Part shown: in pieces, positions 1-6,732 of the stretch | Layout of the letters: the number at the start of each line of letters is the position of its first letter | How positions within the stretch are numbered: the first letter of the stretch is position 1 | Assembly: GCA_946478935.1 (NCBI GenBank) | Contig: CAMLEL010000005.1 | Span: forward strand, 1 to 20,236 | Length of the DNA stretch: 20,236 nucleotides | Origin: an uncultured Armatimonadota bacterium | Lineage (GTDB): Bacteria > Armatimonadota > Fimbriimonadia > Fimbriimonadales > Fimbriimonadaceae | Direction of reading: 5' to 3' | Program-made: the position numbers and the translations under genes | Notes under the pieces: generated by a model | Databases searched by the model: none | Told to the model about the DNA's origin: nothing | What the model saw: the letters and a program-made list of their open reading frames with translations, nothing else

Positions 1-603
1 GGTTCCTTCATGCAGGAGGCTCCCCGAAATCACCGTTCCGCCGGGATCGAACTGGCCGGAGTAAACACCATTGCCGGGTTGTGCGCTGGTGACGGTTGCA
101 TTCCAGGTTCCATCAGGTTGGACGGTCGCCGAGACGCTGCCCAGGCTGCGGACCCGTCCAAGACTGACCGTCAGGGCCTCTCCAGTGTAGGACCCAGGAG
201 GCGGGATGCTGACCGATCCGCCAAGAACGGGTAATGAGCGGGGAGACACAACACCATCGATCGACATGGCCTGACGGTTGGATAGCCCAAACAAAACCTC
301 TCCCGGTCGTTGCCGGATGAAGGCACTGCCACTGATCGTGCCATTCGAGTTGTAAATGCCATCGGTTCCCGATTTGCTCAGCGTTGCGTCGATGCCCGTT
401 CCAAATGCATGAGCGATGAAGTCACCGTTTGGAGAAAGATCCATCACGATTGGCACCGTGCCCGAGTCGCCATTTTCCGTGCTGATCGTTACAGTGCCCC
501 GATAGTATCCGGGAGGGAAATTCGCTGGTGCGCCTCCTCCCCCACAGCCAACTGACAATGTGGCCGCAATCGCAACGATAGAACCGAAAATGGCAAGCTT
601 CAT
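1..603 (-). CDS. Putative lipoprotein, partial (3' end beyond window)
   Basis: An open frame runs on the minus strand from an ATG at 603 through the left edge with no stop, giving 201 codons. The N-terminus is a lipoprotein signal peptide: a Lys after the start Met, a hydrophobic core (LAIFGSIVAIAATL) and the lipobox LSVGC with Cys20, followed by a Gly-rich linker (GGGGAPAN). The mature protein should be lipid-anchored outside the cytoplasmic membrane. The rest is rich in Gly, Ser, Thr and Val with short alternating stretches (YYRGTVTIST, GTVPIVMDLS, GGSVSIPPPGSYTGEALTVS), which suggests a beta-rich extracellular fold; I recognise no named family. No Shine-Dalgarno lies at the right distance; a TAATAT hexamer sits 7 nt before the ATG. 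It is divergent from the methyltransferase at 671. Coding status rests on the uninterrupted frame plus the signal peptide; function is unknown. Confidence 0.85.
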   Translation of the reverse strand, partial: MKLAIFGSIVAIAATLSVGCGGGGAPANFPPGYYRGTVTISTENGDSGTVPIVMDLSPNGDFIAHAFGTGIDATLSKSGTDGIYNSNGTISGSAFIRQRPGEVLFGLSNRQAMSIDGVVSPRSLPVLGGSVSIPPPGSYTGEALTVSLGRVRSLGSVSATVQPDGTWNATVTSAQPGNGVYSGQFDPGGTVISGSLLHEGT

Positions 604-610
604 CCCGGCA

Positions 611-616
611 ATATTA
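611..616 (-). promoter_or_regulatory. Candidate -10 element (TAATAT) of the lipoprotein gene
   Basis: On the minus strand TAATAT lies 7 nt upstream of the ATG at 603, so transcription would begin at or beside the start codon (leaderless). The only purine-rich motif nearby, GGAG, is about 19 nt from the ATG, too far for a normal Shine-Dalgarno. No convincing -35 was seen. Confidence 0.4.
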
Positions 617-670
617 TCGGGAATCTCCAAAGATAAAGATAGGGGCTGCCAAAGTAATCTTTGCGACCGG

Positions 671-1381
671 ATGGAAATGCATTTACCGGGCGTGCATCGG
701 GCGCCGAACATCGAGACCGACCCGGATGTTTACGAAATCGAGAATGAGGCCACGGATCCGCAAGGATTGATCGAGCGAGCGATGCTCGAAATTGCGGATT
801 GGCAGGGTCGTGCCGTTCTCGATGCCGGCTGCGGCACCGGGTTCTACGTTGGGCTCTTCCATGACCGAGCCGCCCACACCTATGCAATGGAACCCAACGA
901 CCGGTTAAGGCTCATGGCTATGAATCGCGTTGCCACTCGGGGATGGGAGAAAACTTCCGTCTTTAAAGGATCCTCTGAGCAGATTCCTTTGCCCGACGCC
1001 TCGATCGGCATCTACCACTCCCGCTTCGCCTACTTTTGGCCGCCCGACTGCGTCCCAGGAATCAAAGAAATCGACCGCATCCTTCACCCGAGCGGCACTG
1101 CCTTCATCATCGACAACGACTATGACCACGGCCAATTCGCCTCCTGGCTGAAAATGCGCACTCGGCCCGAGCCGCTGAGCCAGGCCGAAAAGGAAACGTT
1201 TTGGGCCAGCTTCGGATTCCAAAAGAGGCGGATCGAAAGCGAATGGCGGTTCAAAAAGCGGGAGGACCTGGAGCGGGTGATCCGTCTGGAGTTTGGACCA
1301 CAGCTTGCCGAGCGAATTCTTCCAGCCCACCGTGGCCTCTCGATCGACTACACATTTGCCCTGTACTTCCGGTCCTCCTAA
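671..1381 (+). CDS. Class I SAM-dependent methyltransferase
   Basis: Encodes about 236 residues. Motif I of Rossmann-fold methyltransferases is clear at residues 49-58 (VLDAGCGTGF), preceded by the typical helix LIERAMLEIADWQGRA. It is followed by an acidic strand end (AMEPND), the motif GSSEQIPLPDASIGIYHSRF (strand 4 region) and EIDRILHPSGTAFIIDND (strand 5 region). This matches the Methyltransf_11/25 type of cytosolic small-molecule or lipid methyltransferases; the substrate cannot be told. An upstream in-frame ATG at 560 would run into the divergent lipoprotein gene, so the start is placed at 671, with 677 (second Met) also possible. TAATCT ends 10 nt before 671 and could be a -10. The 3' end overlaps the convergent EVE gene by 4 nt. 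Confidence 0.88.
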   Translation: MEMHLPGVHRAPNIETDPDVYEIENEATDPQGLIERAMLEIADWQGRAVLDAGCGTGFYVGLFHDRAAHTYAMEPNDRLRLMAMNRVATRGWEKTSVFKGSSEQIPLPDASIGIYHSRFAYFWPPDCVPGIKEIDRILHPSGTAFIIDNDYDHGQFASWLKMRTRPEPLSQAEKETFWASFGFQKRRIESEWRFKKREDLERVIRLEFGPQLAERILPAHRGLSIDYTFALYFRSS

Positions 1382-1845
1382 CCGGGCTTCTTCGCAATCT
1401 CCAGCACGATCTGCCATTCGGATTCCGTCACGGGCATCACACTCAAGCGCTGCCCTTTGCGAGTGACCAGCATCTCTTCCAAACCGGGAGTCTCTCTCAG
1501 TTCGGCAAGGGAAATGACCCGATTAAACTTCTCCTTAAAGACCACGTCCCGAGCGAGCCACCTCGGATTCTCCTTTGGACTTTTGGGATCGTAATAGTCG
1601 CTCTTCTCATTGAATTGAGTCGGATCTGGATAGGGTTCGCCCGCCACTTCCATGACTCCCACAATTCCTGAGGGATTGGCATTGGAATGGTAGAAAAAAG
1701 CAAGGTCGCCGGGCTTCATCGTGTCCCGGAAGAAGTTCCGGACCGTGTAGTTGCGGCAGCCTTCCCACATGTCAGGTTTCTTTGCTCGTTTCAAATCGTC
1801 GATCGAATAAGTATCCGGTTCTGACTTCATCAGCCAATAACGCAT
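1378..1845 (-). CDS. EVE domain-containing protein (THYN1-like)
   Basis: About 155 residues starting RYWLMKSEPDTYSIDDL, the hallmark N-terminus of the EVE family, followed by WEGCRNYTVRNFFRDTMKPGD, FFYHSNANPSGIVGVMEV and NPRWLARDVVFKEKF. EVE domains are PUA-like folds that bind modified bases in nucleic acids (THYN1 homologues bind modified cytosines); a role in sensing modified DNA or RNA is inferred from the family. The domain fills the whole protein, as in the stand-alone form. The ATG at 1845 is chosen because family members begin one or two residues before YWLMKSEPD; a TTG at 1863 would add six residues. No strong Shine-Dalgarno precedes either. Its TAG interlocks with the TAA of the methyltransferase (shared bases 1378-1381). 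Confidence 0.93.
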   Translation of the reverse strand: MRYWLMKSEPDTYSIDDLKRAKKPDMWEGCRNYTVRNFFRDTMKPGDLAFFYHSNANPSGIVGVMEVAGEPYPDPTQFNEKSDYYDPKSPKENPRWLARDVVFKEKFNRVISLAELRETPGLEEMLVTRKGQRLSVMPVTESEWQIVLEIAKKPG

Positions 1846-1982
1846 ATCTGGATTCTGGCTCAAGCCGAAGATTTCCGCCAGTTGGACAAATGGGCCCAGG
1901 GGCGAAACTTTCTGGAAATGCGCTTCCGTACTCCGTTTAAGTCCCTCACCTCGGGTTGTTGGGATTGGAAGGAGTATTCGAT

Positions 1983-3293
1983 ATGGACATAAAAACGATC
2001 CTTGGATTGAGTTCCGCCATCGTCGGCGCCGGTATTGTCGTCGGCCAAGATCCCTCGTTCGAGTATCCAGGCATCCAGCCTACGCTCACCTCCAGTCAGG
2101 AATCTGCTCCCCAGTCCAACCAGCAGAATCGAGTATCGGTGCGATTCAAGCAGGCGAGCGCCGAGGAAGTGCTCGATTGGCTCAGCAACCAAGGTGTGAG
2201 CTTTGTGACTGCTGGCATCCCCAAGGAAGCGAAAATCGACCTCAATGCTTCCAATCTCCCGATATCTGAGGTCATCGACGCCGTGGGTGAAGCGCTTGGT
2301 GGCTCATTCGTGAAGCGCGGCAGCACCTACGTTTACCAGCGTGGAGCCCGTAACTTCTACCCTGGCAAACTTGAGATGAAGGAACTCGAAAGCCTCAAGG
2401 TATTCGAAGGAAACGCACTCAAAGAGATCCCAAGCATCGAAATGTACCGATTGGATCCGCAAGATCCGAAGTCGAAGGCCAAGATGGAAGAACTGCACAA
2501 GAAGATGCAGCAGCAATTCGGGCCCGATAGCGAATTCATGAAGAAGCTTCACAAGGAGCTTGCCGACTCAGAAAAGGTTCGGGCCAAGTTCGCACCGGAT
2601 AGCGAAATGATGAAGAAGCTCCACAAGGAGCTTTCCGAAAACAAGGCTCATTTCGAATTTCACGGGTCGCCACAAGACGCCAAGAGGTGGGAAGCCTTCG
2701 GCAAGGATATGGAGAAGCGATTCGGACCTGGCTCGGCCTTCGATAAAGAAATGAGGGCCCATGGCAAGGAGATGGAGAAGCGCTTCGGCCACGGCTCCCC
2801 CTTTGAAAAGGAAATGAAGGTCTGGGACGAAAAGTACGGCAAGGAAATGGAGCTCAAATTTGGCAAGGACTCAGACTTCGCCAAGAAGATGAAGGCATTC
2901 AAGCTTGAAAACGGAAAGATGCGCGAGCTTTCCGCAAAGGAACGAGAGCAAATGATGAAGGAATTGGAGGTCAAGATGAAGGACCTCCGAACCATCCCGA
3001 TGCCCAAGATGGATGGCAAGGCTTTCGTTATGCCGAAGATGCCGAACATGCCAACGATGCCCAAGATGCCTGATATGCCGCATCTGATGGAGTTTCGCGG
3101 CGGAGACATCGCCGAGGTCGCCAAGTCACTCACCTCCGCCCAGCGGGAGAAGAACAAGAGTCAGGGATTCCTCTATTGGCGTGACCTGACCAAGGATCAG
3201 CAGGCGAAGCTCGGCATGCGATCTTGGAGCGGAAACTGGACGATCACTTACAACAAAGACGGAGAGTCGTTCACGATCAAAAGCGACAAGTAG
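1983..3293 (+). CDS. Secreted STN-domain protein with charged repeats and a Met-Pro segment
   Basis: 436 residues. The start at 1983 is fixed by a strong Shine-Dalgarno, AAGGAG at 1969-1974, 8 nt upstream. Residues 1-22 look like a signal peptide (MDIKTILGLSSAIVGAGIVV). Residues about 51-120 resemble an STN (secretin/TonB short N-terminal) fold: VSVRFKQASAEEVLDWLSNQ, VSFVTAG, KIDLNASNLPISEVIDAVGE, GSFVKRGSTYVYQ. Residues 179-305 hold at least five degenerate units of the type F(G/A)xxSxFxKxM (starting at 179, 203, 247, 268 and 293) inside a Lys/Glu-rich, probably helical region. Residues 339-369 are a Met-Pro segment (MPKMPNMPTMPKMPDMP). The C-terminus (GFLYWRDLTKDQQAKLGMRS, then WTITYNKDGESFTIKSD) looks like a small globular domain. 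Function unknown; export is inferred. A hairpin terminator follows at 3315. Confidence 0.85.
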   Translation: MDIKTILGLSSAIVGAGIVVGQDPSFEYPGIQPTLTSSQESAPQSNQQNRVSVRFKQASAEEVLDWLSNQGVSFVTAGIPKEAKIDLNASNLPISEVIDAVGEALGGSFVKRGSTYVYQRGARNFYPGKLEMKELESLKVFEGNALKEIPSIEMYRLDPQDPKSKAKMEELHKKMQQQFGPDSEFMKKLHKELADSEKVRAKFAPDSEMMKKLHKELSENKAHFEFHGSPQDAKRWEAFGKDMEKRFGPGSAFDKEMRAHGKEMEKRFGHGSPFEKEMKVWDEKYGKEMELKFGKDSDFAKKMKAFKLENGKMRELSAKEREQMMKELEVKMKDLRTIPMPKMDGKAFVMPKMPNMPTMPKMPDMPHLMEFRGGDIAEVAKSLTSAQREKNKSQGFLYWRDLTKDQQAKLGMRSWSGNWTITYNKDGESFTIKSDK

Positions 3294-3314
3294 TCATTGA
3301 CTCGAGGAAAACGA

Positions 3315-3344
3315 AACGGGCCGGGTTGGCAATCCCGGCCCGTT
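3315..3344 (+). terminator. Stem-loop terminator after the STN repeat gene
   Basis: A perfect 11-bp GC-rich inverted repeat (AACGGGCCGGG with its complement) has an 8-nt loop and lies 21 nt after the stop at 3293. The following bases (CTCTTGT) are only partly T-rich, so it is intrinsic-terminator-like without a full U tract. Confidence 0.7.
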
Positions 3345-3385
3345 CTCTTGTATCCGGAAGCTTCATAATGGAGTCTGCCTGATCA

Positions 3386-4432
3386 ATGCCAATGACCGCT
3401 CGTATGGGATTCAAAGTCGACTCAATCACGGTCGATCCGCCACTCCTTCTTGCTCCGATGGAGGATGTCACGAATCTCCCATTTCGCCTCATTGCCAAGC
3501 GCATCGCCAATCCTGGACTCATGTTCACCGAGTTCGTCAGCGCGATGGCTATCCACTATGGAGCAAAGAAAACCTACAAAAAGCTCAAAATCCACCACGA
3601 CGAGCGTCCCCTCGGAATCCAAATCTTTGGGGGAGATCCAGACATCATGGCGGAGACTGCAAGGCTCTGCGAAGAAATGGGCGCGGATTTGGTGGACATC
3701 AACATGGGCTGCTGGGTGCCAAAGGTGTGCAAGACGGGTTCGGGCGCCGCGTTACTCAAAGATCCGGAGGTTGCAGAGGACATCGTTCGGGCGGTCGTCA
3801 AATCCGTATCCATCCCCGTAACGGTCAAGGTTCGCGCTGGTTGGGATTGGTCCGCCTTCGCCGCACCGGAGTTGGCTAAACGCTTCCAAGGTGCTGGCGC
3901 AAAGATGATCACCCTTCACGCAAGATTTGCAAAGCAGGGGTTTGAGGGCGAAGCGGACTGGGACTTGATTCGGAAAATGCGCGAGTCCGTGACCGTGCCT
4001 CTCATCGGTAACGGAGACGTCAAAACCGGCGAAGATGCTCAGCGGATGCTCCGGGAAACCGGCTGTGATGGCGTGATGGTCGGTCGAGCGGCGATTTCGA
4101 ATCCCTGGGCTCTCCGCGATATTCAACATGCCGTGCGTGGGTTGCCGCCAGGACCTGCTCCTTCGCTAGCCGACCGTGTTGCAACGGCCTTGGAGCATCT
4201 CCGCCTTATGATTGACTTCGAATCGGAGGCAGGCGACTCCTCGAACGCCGAGTTGCTTGCCTGCCGCAGCCTTCGGGGTCAGATCCCAATGTACATAAAG
4301 GGAGAACCGGGTGCATCGACCCTTCGAGATCGGCTCACCAAATGCTCTTCATACAGCGAGTACGAAGCGTTGCTGTTCGACTTTTTGGAATCAAACAGGG
4401 AACGGAGCCACTCAGCCGTGGCGACCGTTTAG
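3386..4432 (+). CDS. dus: tRNA-dihydrouridine synthase (DusB-like)
   Basis: 348 residues, the normal size for Dus enzymes, which are FMN- and NADPH-dependent and reduce specific uridines in tRNA to dihydrouridine. Visible family signatures in order: LLLAPMEDVTNLPFR (N-terminal FMN loop), LGIQIFGGDPDIMAETA, DLVDINMGC with the catalytic Cys109, GSGAALLKDP, VTVKVRAGWD (Lys148, FMN contact), ITLHARFAKQGFEGEADWDL (His178), PLIGNGDVKT and GVMVGRAAISNPW (phosphate-binding end of the barrel). The C-terminal helical domain follows. Residue 110 is Trp where most Dus proteins have Pro (MGCP). The start at 3386 has GGAG 12 nt upstream; ATGs at 3392 and 3404 are alternatives. The stop overlaps the convergent gene by 4 nt. 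Confidence 0.95.
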   Translation: MPMTARMGFKVDSITVDPPLLLAPMEDVTNLPFRLIAKRIANPGLMFTEFVSAMAIHYGAKKTYKKLKIHHDERPLGIQIFGGDPDIMAETARLCEEMGADLVDINMGCWVPKVCKTGSGAALLKDPEVAEDIVRAVVKSVSIPVTVKVRAGWDWSAFAAPELAKRFQGAGAKMITLHARFAKQGFEGEADWDLIRKMRESVTVPLIGNGDVKTGEDAQRMLRETGCDGVMVGRAAISNPWALRDIQHAVRGLPPGPAPSLADRVATALEHLRLMIDFESEAGDSSNAELLACRSLRGQIPMYIKGEPGASTLRDRLTKCSSYSEYEALLFDFLESNRERSHSAVATV

Positions 4433-4442
4433 GTCGCCACGG
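4416..4442. terminator. Perfect 11-bp hairpin around two interlocked stop codons
   Basis: CCGTGGCGACC at 4416-4426 pairs perfectly with 4432-4442, leaving the 5-nt loop GTTTA. The TAG of dus (4430-4432) and the TAA of the convergent gene (4429-4431) sit in the loop and closing base pair. Because the repeat is perfect it can fold in both transcripts and serve as a bidirectional terminator. Neither side has a T tract. Confidence 0.65.
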
Positions 4443-4695
4443 GATTTCGTGGCGCCCTTGGCCGCGCGATGCGGCTCGCAAGAATCAATGCGGTGCCTAC
4501 GATCAGTAAGATCAGTCCAGGCGACAAGATGAACAAGAGTACTCTTAGGCCGCTTGCTTGATCGAACCCACCAGCGTCCTTCGCCCTGAAATGGCCGAAC
4601 AACATTGAACAGTATTCAAACTTTAGTGCGAACCAAAGTATTGCAGCCGCGATGCACAGCAGTCCCGACGAAGTCTTCCCCAACTTCTTTCGCAT
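4429..4695 (-). CDS. Small two-helix membrane protein, unknown function
   Basis: 88 residues from the ATG at 4695, chosen because a good Shine-Dalgarno (AGAGGTGAG) lies about 4-5 nt upstream; an ATG at 4716 would place that site inside the gene. A basic N-terminus (RKKLGK) precedes a first hydrophobic helix (GLLCIAAAILWFAL), then a short loop (FGHFRAKDAGGFDQASG) and a second helix (LLFILSPGLILLIVGTALILA) ending in a basic tail. The likely place is the cytoplasmic membrane. It lies 33 nt downstream of the glycosyltransferase on the same strand, so co-transcription is possible, but TACAAT at 4715-4720 could give it its own promoter. I do not recognise a family. Real coding is supported by the Shine-Dalgarno, membrane pattern and tight fit to dus. 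Confidence 0.72.
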   Translation of the reverse strand: MRKKLGKTSSGLLCIAAAILWFALKFEYCSMLFGHFRAKDAGGFDQASGLRVLLFILSPGLILLIVGTALILASRIARPRAPRNPVAT

Positions 4696-4728
4696 GAGAC
4701 TCACCTCTGAGCACATTGTATTGCAAGT

Positions 4729-5628
4729 TCACCGATTCTTCCCCCGCAATTTTGATTTGAGCGCTCGGGTCCACACCCTGGGCACTGTCGGCGCAAAACG
4801 CAGCGCCTCTCGATGAAGCTCGCTAGCCTCATCGATGCGACCTTGTTCGACAAGGAACTTCGCCATCGTCGAGGCCGCGACCCCGATGCCCTGAGCAATC
4901 ATGCGCCGATAGGCATCAGCTTGGGCGGTCGGCAAGGCTGCAAAGAGCTCGTCGGCAATAGGCATTATCAAGTCTTTCAATACATGCCGCTTGCCTTCCT
5001 GAAAGCGAAGACCGCGATTGGCGATGGAGCCGGGCCGGATCACGTATTTCACGAGCGGCTCGGAAAGATAGGTGAACGTGGCTCCGGGGGCCATCACCAG
5101 CCAACCGTACCAATCGCAAGCTGACCAGGTATCGGCGCTGAAGTTGCCTGCATCCAACATCTTGTCCCGCCGAAACAGAGCCGACGAGGCGATGATCTGG
5201 TTGTGCGGCAGGATGTGATCCCAGGCGATTTTCGGCGGGAATGCCAGCTTGTTTCGAATCTCACTTCGACCGTCCGGATAGTTGAACCAGCCGCCGGTAT
5301 GGATCAAATCAGTTTGGACATTCGCAACGACATCCATTTGCCGCGCCAACTTTTGCGGCTCCCAAAGGTCATCGGCATCCAAGAGCGCAACCCATTCACT
5401 ATCGGCCAGTTCCATCAGTCTGGCCAGCGCTGCACCCCGGCCCCGGTTCTCTTGAACCATGACACGCGCTCCCCACTCACGGGCAATCTCTGCGCTGTTG
5501 TCCGTGCTTCCGTCATCCAATACCAAGACCTCGAAGTCCTGATAGGTCTGGCTCTTGGCAGTTGCCAAAGTCTGCGCAAGCGTATCCGCACCGTTGTAGA
5601 CGGAAACGCAAACGGTCACTCGCGGCAT
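4729..5628 (-). CDS. Family 2 glycosyltransferase
   Basis: 299 residues. The GT-A fold of GT2 enzymes is clear: VTVCVSVYNGADTLAQTL at the N-terminus, SQTYQDFEVLVLDDGSTDNS (nucleotide-sugar-binding Asp38/39 and the DGSTD loop), and ALLDADDLWEP with the metal-binding DADD at residues 84-87. The acceptor half (GNFSADTWSACDWYGWLVMA, EPLVKYVIRPGSI) is present. The protein ends in a helical tail (GRIDEASELHREALRFAP) that resembles one TPR-like hairpin and a basic C-terminus, with no membrane helices. It should transfer a sugar to a cell-surface glycan, lipid or protein; donor and acceptor are unknown. No Shine-Dalgarno was found; TAAACT lies 6 nt before the ATG. It is divergent from proline dehydrogenase with 44 nt between the starts. 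Confidence 0.93.
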   Translation of the reverse strand: MPRVTVCVSVYNGADTLAQTLATAKSQTYQDFEVLVLDDGSTDNSAEIAREWGARVMVQENRGRGAALARLMELADSEWVALLDADDLWEPQKLARQMDVVANVQTDLIHTGGWFNYPDGRSEIRNKLAFPPKIAWDHILPHNQIIASSALFRRDKMLDAGNFSADTWSACDWYGWLVMAPGATFTYLSEPLVKYVIRPGSIANRGLRFQEGKRHVLKDLIMPIADELFAALPTAQADAYRRMIAQGIGVAASTMAKFLVEQGRIDEASELHREALRFAPTVPRVWTRALKSKLRGKNR

Positions 5629-5634
5629 CGGCTA

Positions 5635-5658
5635 AGTTTAGCCCGGCGGATGTAAACT
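5635..5658. promoter_or_regulatory. Divergent pair of TAAACT -10-like elements
   Basis: The 44-nt gap between the two start codons contains TAAACT on the minus strand (5640-5635) and TAAACT on the plus strand (5653-5658), separated by 12 nt as an inverted repeat. The minus copy is 6 nt from the glycosyltransferase ATG (leaderless geometry). The plus copy is 14 nt from the proline dehydrogenase ATG, giving a very short leader. Confidence 0.45.
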
Positions 5659-5672
5659 GGAGACCCTTCAAG

Positions 5673-6677
5673 ATGTTGGCTCGCAATATCATTCTCAAGA
5701 CTTCCGCATGGGGTCCCGTCGAACGCCTTGTCCGGAAGTCATTCCTATTCAAGCCACTCGTGCGCCGATTTATCGCCGGCGATACCTTGGAAGAGTCTCT
5801 AAAAGCGAGCCAGGCCTTAATCGACAAGGGCCTCTTTGTTACCCTGGACTTTCTCGGAGAGAACACCCAGTCTGAGGCGGAGGCGCTAGCCGCCAAGCGA
5901 ACCTATATCGAGATGCTGGAGCAAATCGCCAAGAGCCCATGTTCCGCTCCGCCCAAGCAAGTGTCCTTGCGTCGACAGACATTGGTTGCGACAGGTGCGA
6001 CGCAGTCCGAATCCGAGCCTACTCAGCTTGAAGCAACCAATATCTCCATTAAGCTCACCCAGTGTGGATTGGATCAGGGCGAGGAGTTTGCTGAGCAGAG
6101 CTATCGGGAAGTGCTGTGGGCGGCTGCAGTACGTAAAAACTTTGTTCGGGTCGACATGGAATCCAGCGAGTACACGCAACGAACAGTCGAAATGATCGAT
6201 CGCGTACGCACTGACTTTCCGAACACGGGAACGGTGTTGCAGAGCTATCTCCATCGAACCGATGAGGATGTTGAGCGTATGATCGAGTGGCAGGTGCGCG
6301 TTCGTATCGTCAAGGGCGCATATCTCGAACCGGCCGAAGTCGCGATCCAGGACAAATCCAAGCTCGATGAGGCATATCTTCGGCATGCCAAGCGACTCTT
6401 GGAAGCAGCCCACTATCCCGCCATCGCCACCCACGACGAGAAGATCATTCTGGAGTTGAATCGATTTGTGGCGGAGAAGGGCATCGCCAAGGACTCGTTT
6501 GAATATCAGATGCTTTACGGCATCCGGCGAGATCTACAAGAAAAGCTGAAGAACGAGGGATATAACGTACGCGTTTATGTGCCTTTCGGTGACGCCTGGT
6601 ATCCCTATTTCACACGTCGGCTGGCCGAGCGTCCCGCAAACATGTTCTTTATCGTGAAGTCCCTGTTCAAGGGATAG
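5673..6677 (+). CDS. Proline dehydrogenase (monofunctional)
   Basis: 334 residues from the ATG at 5673, which has GGAG about 10 nt upstream and clears the divergent gene; the frame stays open back to 5562 but that part overlaps the glycosyltransferase. The enzyme is an FAD-dependent barrel that oxidises proline to pyrroline-5-carboxylate. Motifs: VTLDFLGENT (56-65), NISIKLTQCGLD (123-134), VRVDMESSEYT (158-168), TVLQSYLHRTDED (187-199), RIVKGAYLEP (211-220), ATHDEK (252-257), FEYQMLYGIRRDLQ (276-289) and VYVPFGDAWYPYFTRRLAER (301-320), whose adjacent arginines 315/316 are expected to bind the proline carboxylate. A stretch at about residues 88-120 (PCSAPPKQ to QLEA) looks like a longer linker than usual. 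No P5C dehydrogenase partner is in the window, so this is the single-enzyme type rather than a PutA fusion. Confidence 0.93.
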   Translation: MLARNIILKTSAWGPVERLVRKSFLFKPLVRRFIAGDTLEESLKASQALIDKGLFVTLDFLGENTQSEAEALAAKRTYIEMLEQIAKSPCSAPPKQVSLRRQTLVATGATQSESEPTQLEATNISIKLTQCGLDQGEEFAEQSYREVLWAAAVRKNFVRVDMESSEYTQRTVEMIDRVRTDFPNTGTVLQSYLHRTDEDVERMIEWQVRVRIVKGAYLEPAEVAIQDKSKLDEAYLRHAKRLLEAAHYPAIATHDEKIILELNRFVAEKGIAKDSFEYQMLYGIRRDLQEKLKNEGYNVRVYVPFGDAWYPYFTRRLAERPANMFFIVKSLFKG

Positions 6678-6732
6678 CTGCGGAACCACCGTACGCTCAA
6701 GTGGCTTCTAAGAAATGCTATTCGAGGAAGCT

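Noticed and set aside
10..555. Two plus-strand frames at the left edge (10-234, 310-555)
   Set aside because: They lie opposite the lipoprotein gene, which has a clear lipobox and an unbroken frame across the same interval.
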